Positions 43,717-53,354 of a stretch of 64,000 bases of DNA are shown piece by piece; positions within the stretch are counted from its first letter, which is position 1; every line of letters starts with the position of its first letter. The DNA lies in contig CP128386.1 of assembly GCA_030345135.1 (NCBI GenBank), positions 3,001,677 through 3,065,676 of the forward strand, given 5' to 3'. The notes beneath the pieces are model-generated. The model was not told where the DNA came from and ran no database searches. It saw nothing but the letters and a program-made list of their open reading frames with translations. A program made the translations under genes and the position numbers. The DNA comes from Chitinophagaceae bacterium DXS. Its GTDB lineage: Bacteria > Bacteroidota > Bacteroidia > Chitinophagales > Chitinophagaceae.

Positions 43717-46400
43717 GATATGACTTTAAGATCAACCGGTCGCGGATCGAGCGTTAACAATTCAGCACCCTTTACTGATGTTGTTGTAATAACAGGCATT
43801 GCAGCATCAATCACGTCAGGTATATTGGTTGCAGGATCTTCTGATCTTACCAATGAATTAATATTAACAGCTATTACGCCGGGTGTTTGTTGCATACAGG
43901 CAACCACTTCGCTATAGGTTACGGATTGCGCAAACTTTCTTGCTTTGAAAGAAAATGTATCACGCAGATTTTTTTCAACTGCAGCTATCACATTTGCAGC
44001 TATATAGTCAGGATCAACCACGACGTTAGCGGAGATCTGGAAATATCGCGGACTATATGAAGCAATTTTAATTGCCACACGTGGATCACCAGCTTTATTA
44101 ATTGCAGCAAGAAGATTGATGCCCAGCTTACTGTCCTCAGGAACTTCAGCGCCATCGGTACCTGCAACAGTTATGTAAACATGTCGTCTTCCATTTACAA
44201 GCGTCCATGTTGCAAGTGTTTTTTCAATGCCTGCAAACGCCCTTGCAAAATCTTCGTAGTCTTGTAGCGATACTACGCGACCCAAAGTAAGAATGGTTAA
44301 AGACGCATTATTTCTTGCGCTATCCAATTGTTCTGCATCCTGTGCCCCGTTGGCCGAAACAGGGTTTATGGCGGATTTAACGCCTAATGGTTTTGTTTGA
44401 AGCTGCGATAACTGATTGGCTTTAACCAAGCCGCCAGTCCCTATTCCTTTTCTGTATGTTGCTTTAATGTTTTGTAAACCGGTAGGCACTCTCGCCCCGT
44501 TGATGCCATCGCCAAAGGTTACAATGGTATTGCTATCATTGTCCTGCCTTGTTATATAAATTCGTTCATCCTGACCATGATCTAAAAAGTAGGGCACTTC
44601 ATGCCATAACAGATCATTTACGCGAATTTCCAAAGTTGATTGAACTCCGCTATCAGTATCTGCAGTGATAAAAGTTAATGGTGGTTGTTTTAATTTGAAT
44701 GTCTGGAATATTGTACTGGCATCTCCGTTGCCAAGTACTTCCTGAACAGTTTCCCCGTGTGTTGCCATAGCAACATTTGCGTTGATGGCAACGGTTTTCC
44801 TGATGTAGGAATATTGAATACCGGGGTCAACAAATGTGAGTTCCGTAAAGCCGCCTATTATCTCAACTGTTTTTATAAAAAGCAATTCACTGCTCGAAAC
44901 GCCCTGCAGATCACTGCGTTCCCCGCTAATGATAATTGCCTGTCCTTCGCGCAGGCCGGGATAATAACGGTCCAGTGTTAATGTAACGCCGGTTACTTCA
45001 TCTTCAATCGGCAATTCCGCAAGATCTAATTGCTCGCTTTGTGCATATACAACAATAGAACGTAAGCTTGCCAACGTTGTACCGGATCCCCACCAATCAC
45101 TCGTTGAATCAATAGATAGTTTTGTCGTTTTGGTACTCATGCCATATTCGGTTCTCGATGTAACGTTAACAGCATTCACTTTGTAAAAAGAAACACTTGG
45201 ATTGGTAGCATCAGGATTCTGGATGGCAATGTAACTGTCGTCTACGATTTCTTCGTATGCATTGTCAAGATACACAATGTTGTTTTTTTCGATACCGGAA
45301 ATATCCCATTCTGTCCAGCTGGATGGAGGGTTTGGAATATTGCCGTTATATGTTATCTTCTTTTGAGCGTTGTACCCAAATACCGGGGCACGTTTCCGGA
45401 AGACAAAAGCCGAAGATTCTGTTTCAGGAGGAAGACCCGCAGCTTGTGTATTTATACTTTGATAAACATCCTTTGGTACCCATCTGTTTGTATTCACCAG
45501 TATATTGAAGTCAGACTCTTTCCACGCAACCTTGTTAACCAGACCGAACACAACGTTCTGATTCAGCAAAACAGGATTCAATATTTGAGCAAGATTACCA
45601 AAGGCAAATACAGGCTTGCGATAATTGGGCAGTGTTGTTACCGTCTTAAGATTTAACCTTGTTGTCCTGGCATCATTATCTACAACAATATTGAAAATCG
45701 TTTTCAGCTTGATGCCGTTGTCAGGGTAGTTAACACGCAAAATATCGCCCTTCTTCAAATTAAGATTTGTGCCTTTTAAAAGAATTATATTGTCAGTTTC
45801 TACCAACGGATCCTGGGGTTGTGTAAGCCGGGGTTTTATATTATTCCATTCTGCTCTTGCAGATATGTTTTCAACCGTTTCAAATGTCTGTGCTTTCTCG
45901 CCTGGGCCAGGAATGCTTTGTAGTTTAATTCCTTTGTCAATCGTGATTGGCGGAAGGCTTTGCAATAAGCCAGTCAGATTATTAGATGGAAGCACAGGAC
46001 CAAGCGCACTGGCAGAATCATCCAATGTAAATGCTATGTATGCAGTTGCCGCTACACCCGGACGCAATTCATAACCGATCAGCCTTGCAAGTTGCAGTAT
46101 GGAAAATCTTTCAGTTGCGGTAGCGAGATAAGATTCATTGGCAATCCGTTCCTGGTAGAATGTAAGCACATCTGAAACAACAGACCATGCATCCAGCAAT
46201 GCAATAGAGAAGTCATTGTCTTCTCTTGTTGTGAGATTCTTTAGCGTAGGCTGGTCCGCCAGTGACAACCTTGCTAAAAGACTCTCCTTAAATTGAGGAT
46301 GCGTACCCACTCTGTAAGCAATAGCATTCAGGCCCGCCCGGTTATAAATTTCAACCGGCGTTTGAACGGATAAACCTTCACAGCAATGACAAGTATCCAT
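43713..46400 (-). CDS. eCIS baseplate gpJ-like protein 2
   Basis: An 895-aa baseplate wedge protein. It begins with a Cys pair (MDTCHCCEGLSVQTP) and a helical N-terminal region (DAWSVVSDVLTFYQERIANE). The C-terminal third is baseplate-J-like (LGRVVSLQDYEDFARAFAGI, ...FAQSVTYSEVVACMQQTPGV). It corresponds to one of the two large Afp11/12-type proteins. It overlaps the gpI-like gene by 4 bp and is separated from the other gpJ-like gene by a 164-bp repeat spacer. Confidence 0.85.
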   Translation of the reverse strand: MDTCHCCEGLSVQTPVEIYNRAGLNAIAYRVGTHPQFKESLLARLSLADQPTLKNLTTREDNDFSIALLDAWSVVSDVLTFYQERIANESYLATATERFSILQLARLIGYELRPGVAATAYIAFTLDDSASALGPVLPSNNLTGLLQSLPPITIDKGIKLQSIPGPGEKAQTFETVENISARAEWNNIKPRLTQPQDPLVETDNIILLKGTNLNLKKGDILRVNYPDNGIKLKTIFNIVVDNDARTTRLNLKTVTTLPNYRKPVFAFGNLAQILNPVLLNQNVVFGLVNKVAWKESDFNILVNTNRWVPKDVYQSINTQAAGLPPETESSAFVFRKRAPVFGYNAQKKITYNGNIPNPPSSWTEWDISGIEKNNIVYLDNAYEEIVDDSYIAIQNPDATNPSVSFYKVNAVNVTSRTEYGMSTKTTKLSIDSTSDWWGSGTTLASLRSIVVYAQSEQLDLAELPIEDEVTGVTLTLDRYYPGLREGQAIIISGERSDLQGVSSSELLFIKTVEIIGGFTELTFVDPGIQYSYIRKTVAINANVAMATHGETVQEVLGNGDASTIFQTFKLKQPPLTFITADTDSGVQSTLEIRVNDLLWHEVPYFLDHGQDERIYITRQDNDSNTIVTFGDGINGARVPTGLQNIKATYRKGIGTGGLVKANQLSQLQTKPLGVKSAINPVSANGAQDAEQLDSARNNASLTILTLGRVVSLQDYEDFARAFAGIEKTLATWTLVNGRRHVYITVAGTDGAEVPEDSKLGINLLAAINKAGDPRVAIKIASYSPRYFQISANVVVDPDYIAANVIAAVEKNLRDTFSFKARKFAQSVTYSEVVACMQQTPGVIAVNINSLVRSEDPATNIPDVIDAAMPVITTTSVKGAELLTLDPRPVDLKVIS

Positions 46401-46564
46401 GGGAATGTACGATGTTAGGTGTACGATGTTAGATGTGAGGAGGAGTTTTTAGTTGTACGTTTTAGCCTTTTTTTTGTGAAAATTATGTCGCCGGGCTCAT
46501 TGTCAATTTTCAATTGTCAATTTTCAATTCTTTGTGTTTCTCCGTGCCCTTGTGCCTCCGTGGT
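46401..46564. repeat. 164-bp repeat-word spacer between gpJ-like genes
   Basis: 46404-46440 holds GTACGATGTTAGGTGTACGA units, 46443-46470 a TTGTACGTTTTAGCC motif, 46498-46530 TCAATTTTCAATTGTCAATT words, and 46535-46565 'CTCCGTG' words. Four word classes lie in one gap. Confidence 0.65.
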
Positions 46565-49135
46565 TTATTTGCCGCCTTCTAACGTTAAGTTGAAAACGCC
46601 GTGTTCCGGAAAATTAGGATCGTTATCCAAACGAGCTATTTCGGTTCGTCCTATTAGCAGTGTGCCACTTAACAAAAACTCGTTCGTGTCTTTACCCTGC
46701 CGTTGGAATTTAGTTATGGTAACAGCACCGACTCCTGGCACTTTTTGTAACGCGGTATAAATGGGACTTAGATAAACCGGTTGCCCGAAGCTAAAATTAT
46801 CAGGGTGAAAAACGCCTAAACTACCGTCAGGCAATTGGCGGTTACTCAGTACGTTTAAGAGTGCACTTTTAACCTGGCTTCTGAAATAATCCCGCAATAC
46901 GCACACCGTTATATCAATTTGAAGTGATACAAATACCGGATTTTCTACCTCCAGGTCCTGTCCTGCCATGCGATATTTTTCAATGCAGTTCCGGAGCTGT
47001 GTTTCAAAATCATCTTTAATTACTGCCCCGCCCAATCTGTCCACAGTGAGAAAAACAGTGCGCCAGCTTCCCGTCCAGCGCAAAGTGGCTGCACTGCGTT
47101 GTATGTCTGGAGAACATATTCTGGACACATCTTCATAATCCTGCATGGTCACGGCTCTTTTTTGAGTTCTGAAAGCAATAGGAGCGCGTTTTCTTACCAG
47201 CTCTATGGTTTCAGCCTCCAGGCCGCCAGTCGCAGGCAGCGGATTGATAATGCTTAAAATTGAATCGTTTGATATAGCACCGTCGCTGCTTACCAGGTGC
47301 TTTAAAGCCTGTGCACCAATATTGCCGTTTAAGCCATTGCCAACGCGATACACAGCATCTAACGGCACATCGCTTGATGGTCTTTTGCCCTGCACATCAT
47401 TTCCAAACCGCAGGTAAGAGATTCCATTTCCTTCCACTTCAGCAACAAAGTTTTTGTCATTGGCGTTGCTGCTTATCAGATCACGCAAAGGCAACCACCG
47501 GCTGTTATTGGCTTGTTCTTCCAATTTAATTGCAGGGAGCACATCTTTCATTTCCCACCGCAAGGCAGCGGTGGCAGACGCTGGTGGAGCATCCATATTA
47601 TATGACGCAGCCTGGGTAAGCGGGCCTTTTTTCAACGCGGGATGGTAACGGGGAGCAACAGGTGTGATCGTTGTTTTTTCACAGGCATTGCAGCCTGGTT
47701 CTACTATATTTAATTCAACCTCACTATTGGTAGCATCGGGCACTGCCGGAAGTGGCTCATTTGGCAATGTAAGGCCATGATCTACTAAAACATTGTTACC
47801 TAAAACAACACTTACCACAACATCATTTCCGTCATCATCATCAGATGTGATACACAGGGGAAATGGCAGCGCATCAGCATCGCTCCATGTTATTTCAGTT
47901 ACCAGTCTCGGCGCATATTGAGGTGGTGAGCTATTTACAAATCCGATGGGATCTGATGACAAGGCTACTTCTGTGAGCCGCACCGCATGCCTGTGCTTTG
48001 GGTCAGCATCGCCAGCCTTTCCCGTTCCTGGTCCAAGCACTTCCTGGAAGATCAGGATCTGGCCAACCTGTAATGCAGGCAGATGTGTATCCAATGTAGC
48101 ACTGGTTGCACCTTTGGGCAGACAACAATTCTTTTGAGCCCATGTGTAGAAATACATTGTATTGTGCCGGGCATCGAGAACGGTGTCATGCATCAGCTCA
48201 AATATTTCTACTGAGCCATCATTAACCACATTATTGAATTCTTTATTGTCGGGCTTTAATACGTTCGGTAATTTAAAGGACTTAGTCAGTACCTTGGTTA
48301 TAATGCCATTCGCTTCCTTTAGCAAAGGCAGGCCCGCTATGCCTTCAGCCACTTCTATATGCGCCCATGTGCGTGCATTACATCCGTCATGCATGTAGTA
48401 ATCAACCAACCTGGCATGTCTGCGCACAGATATTCTTTTTCGCGCCGTACCAAGATAAGCTTCGGTAGCAATTGCATCCTGCCGGTAGCTAAGGTAGTCC
48501 CCCACCCACGCCAGCAACTCAACCAGCATTACACCAGGATCGGCAGCATTGTTTTCCCGCCATTGAGGAAACAACAACGCCATCCTGTCGAGCATTAACT
48601 GCCGGAATCCTTCATAATCCTTGGCCAGGTAATTGATATCCGGCGCCTGCTGTACCTCCGGAGAGCAGTTGCAGGAAGAATTACAATCAAAATCAGAAGG
48701 ACATAAAACTTTAAACGAAAAGTCAACAGACGAGAGAATCGGATCAAAACCTGCAGGTGGATCCAAATGACCAATATCCTGAACTACCTTAAGTGTGTAA
48801 GTGGAAAAATCACCAGCTTGATCCACCTGTACGACCAGAATATTGTTATTGCTTTCCGGTGGAGACGCTGGCGGAGAAAGTGGTGAAGTGATCAGACCTA
48901 CTGATACATTTTTAACTGAAATATGCTGAATACGCTCACCGCCTTGTATAATAATATTTGGGACAGAAAGTTCACCCGGAGCCAGGTCCTTCAGGAAATG
49001 TACCATCAGAACAGTCTGGCGCACATCATCCGGGTCGGACGGATTGTCAACCACTTCAAGGAAATCAATTCCATTCAGTAACGGATGATTGATTACCGCA
49101 GTACGACGTTCATCTGTACAACAAGAAAATTTCAT
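46565..49135 (-). CDS. eCIS baseplate gpJ-like protein 1
   Basis: An 856-aa baseplate wedge protein. N-terminal beta-domain (NGIDFLEVVDNPSDPDDVRQ), then IDYLAKDYEGFRQLM-like sequence (INYLAKDYEGFRQLMLDRMA) and DPGVMLVELLAWVGDYLSYR near residues 165-220, a strong Afp11-type signature. The C-terminus is baseplate-J-like (RAVTMQDYEDVSRICSPDIQ, FGQPVYLSPIYTALQKVPGV). It starts 3 bp after the gp25-like gene. Confidence 0.87.
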   Translation of the reverse strand: MKFSCCTDERRTAVINHPLLNGIDFLEVVDNPSDPDDVRQTVLMVHFLKDLAPGELSVPNIIIQGGERIQHISVKNVSVGLITSPLSPPASPPESNNNILVVQVDQAGDFSTYTLKVVQDIGHLDPPAGFDPILSSVDFSFKVLCPSDFDCNSSCNCSPEVQQAPDINYLAKDYEGFRQLMLDRMALLFPQWRENNAADPGVMLVELLAWVGDYLSYRQDAIATEAYLGTARKRISVRRHARLVDYYMHDGCNARTWAHIEVAEGIAGLPLLKEANGIITKVLTKSFKLPNVLKPDNKEFNNVVNDGSVEIFELMHDTVLDARHNTMYFYTWAQKNCCLPKGATSATLDTHLPALQVGQILIFQEVLGPGTGKAGDADPKHRHAVRLTEVALSSDPIGFVNSSPPQYAPRLVTEITWSDADALPFPLCITSDDDDGNDVVVSVVLGNNVLVDHGLTLPNEPLPAVPDATNSEVELNIVEPGCNACEKTTITPVAPRYHPALKKGPLTQAASYNMDAPPASATAALRWEMKDVLPAIKLEEQANNSRWLPLRDLISSNANDKNFVAEVEGNGISYLRFGNDVQGKRPSSDVPLDAVYRVGNGLNGNIGAQALKHLVSSDGAISNDSILSIINPLPATGGLEAETIELVRKRAPIAFRTQKRAVTMQDYEDVSRICSPDIQRSAATLRWTGSWRTVFLTVDRLGGAVIKDDFETQLRNCIEKYRMAGQDLEVENPVFVSLQIDITVCVLRDYFRSQVKSALLNVLSNRQLPDGSLGVFHPDNFSFGQPVYLSPIYTALQKVPGVGAVTITKFQRQGKDTNEFLLSGTLLIGRTEIARLDNDPNFPEHGVFNLTLEGGK

Positions 49136-49138
49136 ACA

Positions 49139-49489
49139 CTATCGGGTAAAAGTTGCCTGAGTTGTTTGTTGCGTCAGGCGAACAGTATAAACAACTGTTA
49201 CAGTCAGCGTACCTTCATCATTGTCGACCCGGACCTCGTTCACGTCAATCAGGTTTCCCAGCCATTGCTGTAGTGAGCTTTGTACCAGGAATTGAGTCGT
49301 TGCAACGAGTTCATCGCTATTGGGCTCAAACACAAGCTGCATTAACCCACTACCAAAGGTTGGGCGGTTAACACGTTCGCCCGGAGATGTAAACAATACC
49401 TGCTCAATCATGCTGCGGATGTGCTTATCATCAGTGGTGCCGGCTGTTTTGCCGTTGTGTTCAAACTGTATGGGAAATTTGAGGTTCAC
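49139..49489 (-). CDS. eCIS gp25-like baseplate protein
   Basis: A 116-aa gp25/GPW-family protein (Afp9-type). The motif block MIEQVLFTSPGERVNRPTFG near residues 27-46 (E-R-x-x-R-P-x-F-G) is diagnostic. It anchors the sheath to the baseplate. Second gp25 homologue of the window beside T6SS tssE, with clearly different sequence. 3-bp gap to the gpJ-like gene. Confidence 0.9.
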   Translation of the reverse strand: MNLKFPIQFEHNGKTAGTTDDKHIRSMIEQVLFTSPGERVNRPTFGSGLMQLVFEPNSDELVATTQFLVQSSLQQWLGNLIDVNEVRVDNDEGTLTVTVVYTVRLTQQTTQATFTR

Positions 49490-49653
49490 GATGGAAAGTC
49501 AAAATTTAAAAGTAAAAAGTCAAAACCTTGCGTTGGGTAGACTTCGTTATCGTTTAAGCCAATGCAAATTCAAAGTCAAAAATTCAAAAAGCTAACTCCT
49601 AACCTTCGCTTCAATAAACGTACAACGTAAAACTTACAACTTACAACCCGTTT
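49490..49653. repeat. 164-bp repeat-word spacer
   Basis: Near 49490-49590 there are AAAGTCAAAATTTAAAAGTA words. 49615-49648 carries ACGTACAACGTAAAACTTAC, another copy of the motif at 5834 and 7146, here inside the eCIS array. Confidence 0.6.
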
Positions 49654-49974
49654 TCAGCTTCCAATCACCCTCACCTGTGTAGCCACAATCAACAAGGGTG
49701 TACCGTTAGGAATGCAGGTAGCCTGGCTATCCATCAACAGAACGGGCATGCCATTAGACAATATTCTTGCTGCAGCTGTCACCCATTGCCCCGTAACACA
49801 TGGAACGGGTGCACCTGATACGTTAAAGGGGCAACCTGCTATAACATAAGGTGCAGGCTGCATCACAATCGGCTGTCCGCTTACCAATACCCGCGGATTG
49901 GGAGTGGTTGGCTGTGCTTGCCCACCGTGTGCACATAGTACTGTTGCTCCTACGTGAAGTAATGGTCCTGGCAT
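49654..49974 (-). CDS. eCIS PAAR-like tip protein
   Basis: A 106-aa PAAR-like protein that should cap the central spike. It starts MPGPLLHVGATVLCAHGGQA and contains VPCVTGQWVTAAARILSNGM and LLMDSQATCIPNGTPLLIV, typical of the eCIS (Afp10) PAAR-like family with Cys and Gly-Pro turns. It is smaller and unlike the PAAR region of the RHS protein. Flanked by repeat spacers on both sides. Confidence 0.88.
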   Translation of the reverse strand: MPGPLLHVGATVLCAHGGQAQPTTPNPRVLVSGQPIVMQPAPYVIAGCPFNVSGAPVPCVTGQWVTAAARILSNGMPVLLMDSQATCIPNGTPLLIVATQVRVIGS

Positions 49975-50185
49975 GGGGTGAATGTTAGATGTACGATTTT
50001 AGATGCCCGCCCGAACGTTCCGTCGGAACGGGCGGGTACGATGTTGGAGGCAGGATGTCTGATACCTGATTTGATGATGTCTGATTTATTAAATACCCCT
50101 CCATGCATTTTCCCATTTGCATATTTGCAAATTTGCTCATTCGCACATTTAACTCCATTTTCAATTTTCAATTGTCAATTATCCA
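49975..50185. repeat. 211-bp spacer with GC-rich hairpin
   Basis: 50006-50036 forms a hairpin (CCCGCCCG with CGGGCGGG, inner TTCCG with CGGAA). An about 50-bp block around it recurs almost unchanged at 60456-60506. 50055-50090 has TCTGATTT words, 50103-50150 CATTTGCATATTTGCAAATT words, and 50155-50185 CAATTTTCAATTGTCAATTA words. Confidence 0.7.
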
Positions 50186-50698
50186 TTAAGTAACAGTTAA
50201 TGCTCCATTGTTGATCGTAATCATCGGCCCAACCATATAAATACTGGCGCCCTTGCCGTTATCGATGTAAATTCCGGTATCGTTGACAGTAAGGAAAGCT
50301 CCTGTGGGTGATTTAAGCATGATGCCCCCGACAGGGCCCGCTATTAAATCACTGATCACAAATGTATTCTGACTGGTAGATTGCATTACAATATTCGGCA
50401 GTCCCGGTACACCAGCCAGCGCCAATGCCGGTACTTCTGCAGCTGACCCCCAAAAGCCGCCGGTCCATATGGGATAGTCAGGATCCCCCCCTTCAAATTC
50501 AACCCATACACCAGCGCCGATAATGGGCAACACATACACGCCCATTTGCGGACCTGCTATTGGTACGCAAGGCATCGCCCAGCTTGAAACTGCAAGTCCT
50601 AATACATCCGGAACCTGGATAAGAAGTCTTGCTTTTTGCAAGGGATCGATATTATTTAGAACAAGGCCGCGGTATTTACCATAATATTTATCACTCAT
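50186..50698 (-). CDS. eCIS spike gpV-like protein
   Basis: A 170-aa phage baseplate assembly V/gp5-like protein (spike OB-fold; C-terminal half of an Afp8-type hub-spike). The sequences YYGKYRGLVLNNIDPLQKAR, ISGAGVWVEFEGGDPDYPIW-like (IIGAGVWVEFEGGDPDYPIW) and FWGSAAEVPALA are typical. The C-terminus is short and beta-like. It follows the gpD-like hub gene after 15 bp, so hub and spike are separate genes. Confidence 0.9.
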   Translation of the reverse strand: MSDKYYGKYRGLVLNNIDPLQKARLLIQVPDVLGLAVSSWAMPCVPIAGPQMGVYVLPIIGAGVWVEFEGGDPDYPIWTGGFWGSAAEVPALALAGVPGLPNIVMQSTSQNTFVISDLIAGPVGGIMLKSPTGAFLTVNDTGIYIDNGKGASIYMVGPMITINNGALTVT

Positions 50699-50713
50699 AA
50701 AAAATACAATTTA

Positions 50714-51841
50714 TTAAGCAGGAACTTTTGGAACTGTAGATACCAGTCCGTTCCTTGTTAACGTAAAATCCTGTGTATATGTGCCACGCTGAATTTTATG
50801 CTTAACGCTTTTTACAAAATACAATCCGTCAAATGCATCACCAGCACCTCTTACACCAACAAGCCCCCGCGATTTAAGAACATGTCCGTAACGGACTACG
50901 TTTAATGTACCGTTGGCTGTCACCACATCCGATGTGCGTGATGATTGCGCTACGCCCAATGCCAATGCCTGCATCGGGCTAAGTTTGGCAGTATCTTTTA
51001 ACTTGTCTAATTGAACGTCTATCGGCGGAATTAATCCTAATGGAGGCTGCAATGGATTAAGATCAGGAATTGGAATTGGTATCGGTGTTCTTGTTTCCTG
51101 TATCTGAATGAACACTAACGGAATACCCTTTGACGAAGCATCGAAGGTAAAATTCAATGATTCAATATTTGTATGTGCATCCATGTTTATGTTTAGTGCT
51201 GGTTGCGGCACACCAACTTTTATCTCAGGCCCCCAATATGCTACGCTTGTGCCTACAGCAGGTCCCGGTTCAAGATAAAACACGTAGCCATTATCATTTG
51301 CCAGCTGCTGAATGTAGGCGAGATCTTTTCCTTTTTGCGTTGGTATTTTATCTGTAACGATGGGTATATCCATAAACAGTGTTGGGATCACCAATGGGAT
51401 AATTCCAAACACTGCATATTTTGCCAGGATTAACAGCACCCGCGCTTCTGCCGGCATGCAGGGAAACGGGAAACCGGAAAAGTCGATATAACCCATCAGG
51501 CTGGTGAGATCCGTCCCCATCACCGTAAATGTTGATTCACCTGTTTGCACATTTGGTGTTAACTGGTGATTGACGATCATGCCGTCCATCAACACATTTG
51601 GTGTTCCATTTATATTGACTGCGACGATTGTTCGTACAAAAGGACCGGCCTGTCCCACCAGCAAAAGCAACGTGTTTAAAGGCGACTTACTGCTGAAATT
51701 AAACACGAGCGAGAAGCCGCTTGCCTGCCCCGCAGAGGATGTTACTTCAATGCTGGACAACGCATCAACAATTGGTTTGGGAACCGGTATAGGTACACCA
51801 ACTCCTATATATAACGAAACACTAATTTTCCCTTTAAGCAT
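50714..51841 (-). CDS. eCIS hub gpD-like protein
   Basis: A 375-aa phage late control D/gp27-like hub protein (N-terminal half of Afp8-type). Seen: ISSIEVTSSAGQASGFSLVF-like (LSSIEVTSSAGQASGFSLVF), LAYIQQLANDNGYVFYLEPG and VKSVKHKIQRGTYTQDFTLT near the end. It forms the trimeric hub that carries the spike. One base separates it from the LysM gene. Confidence 0.88.
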   Translation of the reverse strand: MLKGKISVSLYIGVGVPIPVPKPIVDALSSIEVTSSAGQASGFSLVFNFSSKSPLNTLLLLVGQAGPFVRTIVAVNINGTPNVLMDGMIVNHQLTPNVQTGESTFTVMGTDLTSLMGYIDFSGFPFPCMPAEARVLLILAKYAVFGIIPLVIPTLFMDIPIVTDKIPTQKGKDLAYIQQLANDNGYVFYLEPGPAVGTSVAYWGPEIKVGVPQPALNINMDAHTNIESLNFTFDASSKGIPLVFIQIQETRTPIPIPIPDLNPLQPPLGLIPPIDVQLDKLKDTAKLSPMQALALGVAQSSRTSDVVTANGTLNVVRYGHVLKSRGLVGVRGAGDAFDGLYFVKSVKHKIQRGTYTQDFTLTRNGLVSTVPKVPA

Positions 51842-51842
51842 C

Positions 51843-52196
51843 TTAAAAAGTACGTATACCTGCAGGTTGTGTAATCCTTAAAACGGAACCGGGATGATCA
51901 GTCAGCTCCTCAGGCGCAATGGTTACATTGGCATCGGCAATTTGCCAGAACTGTCCCGGATCTCCAATAGTTGCAGTGGCTATATTGTCCAGCCTGTCTC
52001 CTTCTTTTACCACATAGATCTGCATTAACTCAAGTGATTCAGGCGGAGGGATAACGCGCCTCCGCAGATAAGCAACATTTGTACCGTCAGACTTCTGAAA
52101 CGTTGCCGTACCTACCGGATAATAACGGCTTGTAGGCGACAGGTTATTGATTGGCTGGCTGCTTGCCTGCAACAATGTTTGAAGTGGATCTGCCAT
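51843..52196 (-). CDS. LysM-type eCIS adaptor protein
   Basis: A 117-aa protein with a LysM/tail-X-like domain near its C-terminus (IYVVKEGDRLDNIATATIGD, FWQIADANVTIAPEELTDHP). It is probably the LysM half of an Afp7-type adaptor between tube and hub. Its first codon overlaps the end of the CIS-tube-type gene at 52196. Confidence 0.82.
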   Translation of the reverse strand: MADPLQTLLQASSQPINNLSPTSRYYPVGTATFQKSDGTNVAYLRRRVIPPPESLELMQIYVVKEGDRLDNIATATIGDPGQFWQIADANVTIAPEELTDHPGSVLRITQPAGIRTF

Positions 52197-52843
52197 CAGA
52201 TAGTATTTATGCCAAGGTCACTTAATGAACCTGCGCGGGCCAGCCCTGCAAGTTTTTCTTTATTCTGTTGATAGCTTAGATACAAGCTGGAGCCTTTGTG
52301 ATCAAAGCCAAGATCATCAACACTCAGTACCCGAAGTCCCATACTCACTTTAGCACGTATGGGGTTAAGGTTCGCATCAAATGCTTCTTCTGTAACACTG
52401 AAATCTGTTATGCGCACAGGTATAATGCGATTTTTGTTCCAGACAAATAATGTTAATGGCGTTTCCATCGGAACAATTTCCAAAGTTCCTGATGATGCCT
52501 GGCTGTTATTGGAGATCAGTTGTGTGCTTGTCGGGTAAATTATTGTTTCCAATGCAGCCAACTGCGGATGAATACCGCTTTGCGCAGTAACACTGTCACC
52601 ATTTTGCATCTGATCGGTCGCATCAATTTCCGCATCAAGCTTTATGGTTTCAACCGGCGGGCCGGTTAAGCGCAAGGGTTGCGACCTGTTATTGGCATCA
52701 TGCAAGCTCTGCGCCTGTAATGTTCTGGTTAGCGTATCAGGGTTGTATTGAAGCGTAATGATCCTTATTACTTTTGAAGTAGTTGGATCGATAAGCACTA
52801 ACCCTCCCCTGATAAGCTTGGGTGAACCGGGAAATGAAGACAT
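52196..52843 (-). CDS. CIS tube-adaptor protein (Afp7-like N-terminal domain)
   Basis: A 215-aa protein of the contractile-injection-system tube-adaptor family: KVIRIITLQYNPDTLTRTLQ near the start, PPVETIKLDAEIDATDQMQN, PLTLFVWNKNRIIPVRITDF and NLNPIRAKVSMGLRVLSVDD. In many eCIS it is fused to a LysM domain; here the LysM part is a separate overlapping gene. It joins the tube to the hub. Confidence 0.85.
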   Translation of the reverse strand: MSSFPGSPKLIRGGLVLIDPTTSKVIRIITLQYNPDTLTRTLQAQSLHDANNRSQPLRLTGPPVETIKLDAEIDATDQMQNGDSVTAQSGIHPQLAALETIIYPTSTQLISNNSQASSGTLEIVPMETPLTLFVWNKNRIIPVRITDFSVTEEAFDANLNPIRAKVSMGLRVLSVDDLGFDHKGSSLYLSYQQNKEKLAGLARAGSLSDLGINTI

Positions 52844-53090
52844 TTGATGTTAGATGTTAGATGTACGATGTACGATGTAGTTGATGGCTGATATTAGATT
52901 TCTGATTTCTGATTTGAAGATCGCTGATTTATTAACACTTAGCCCGCTGTTTTTAGTTCTGTTGTCTGGTCAATAAAACCATGACACGAACGATACTGGT
53001 AGTGCTTCTCCGCAGTTTTTACTTTTTACTTTTGAATTTTTACTTCCTCCAAACCTGATACCTGAAACCTGATACCTTACACCTCACACC
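52844..53090. repeat. 247-bp repeat-word spacer
   Basis: 52843-52875 holds GATGTTAGATGTTAGATGTA units directly before the ATG of the tube-adaptor gene. 52885-52930 has TTTCTGATTTCTGATTTG words, and 53053-53097 a CCTGATACCTGAAACCTGAT run reaching the stop of the 87-aa gene. Confidence 0.65.
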
Positions 53091-53354
53091 TCACCCCTTC
53101 CCCTTCAGCGTTGCGTGCACAGAATTTGCAACTGCTGCACCAACGCTAGCCGGCTTGCTGTTGGTTTGAAGTGAGAAAGTTCCGGCATTTACATAAGGAA
53201 TATCTATCGAATGCTTTAGTAATGGTGTAATTCCCTGTTTGGCAAGCGCTTCAGTAAGTGCTGTCTGGAGCGCCTCTCCTATTTGAAGTTTGTCTCCGTG
53301 GGCAAAGCCGTGCAGGACAATTTGATCAATATTGATTTCAATATTTTGGTTCAT
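53091..53354 (-). CDS. Small eCIS protein (87 aa)
   Basis: A small soluble protein (IEINIDQIVLHGFAHGDKLQ, LTEALAKQGITPLLKHSI). A similar short gene next to the AAA+ ATPase is common in eCIS loci. Its role is not known. It overlaps the ATPase stop by 4 bp (ATGA), so it is tightly coupled. Confidence 0.75.
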   Translation of the reverse strand: MNQNIEINIDQIVLHGFAHGDKLQIGEALQTALTEALAKQGITPLLKHSIDIPYVNAGTFSLQTNSKPASVGAAVANSVHATLKGKG

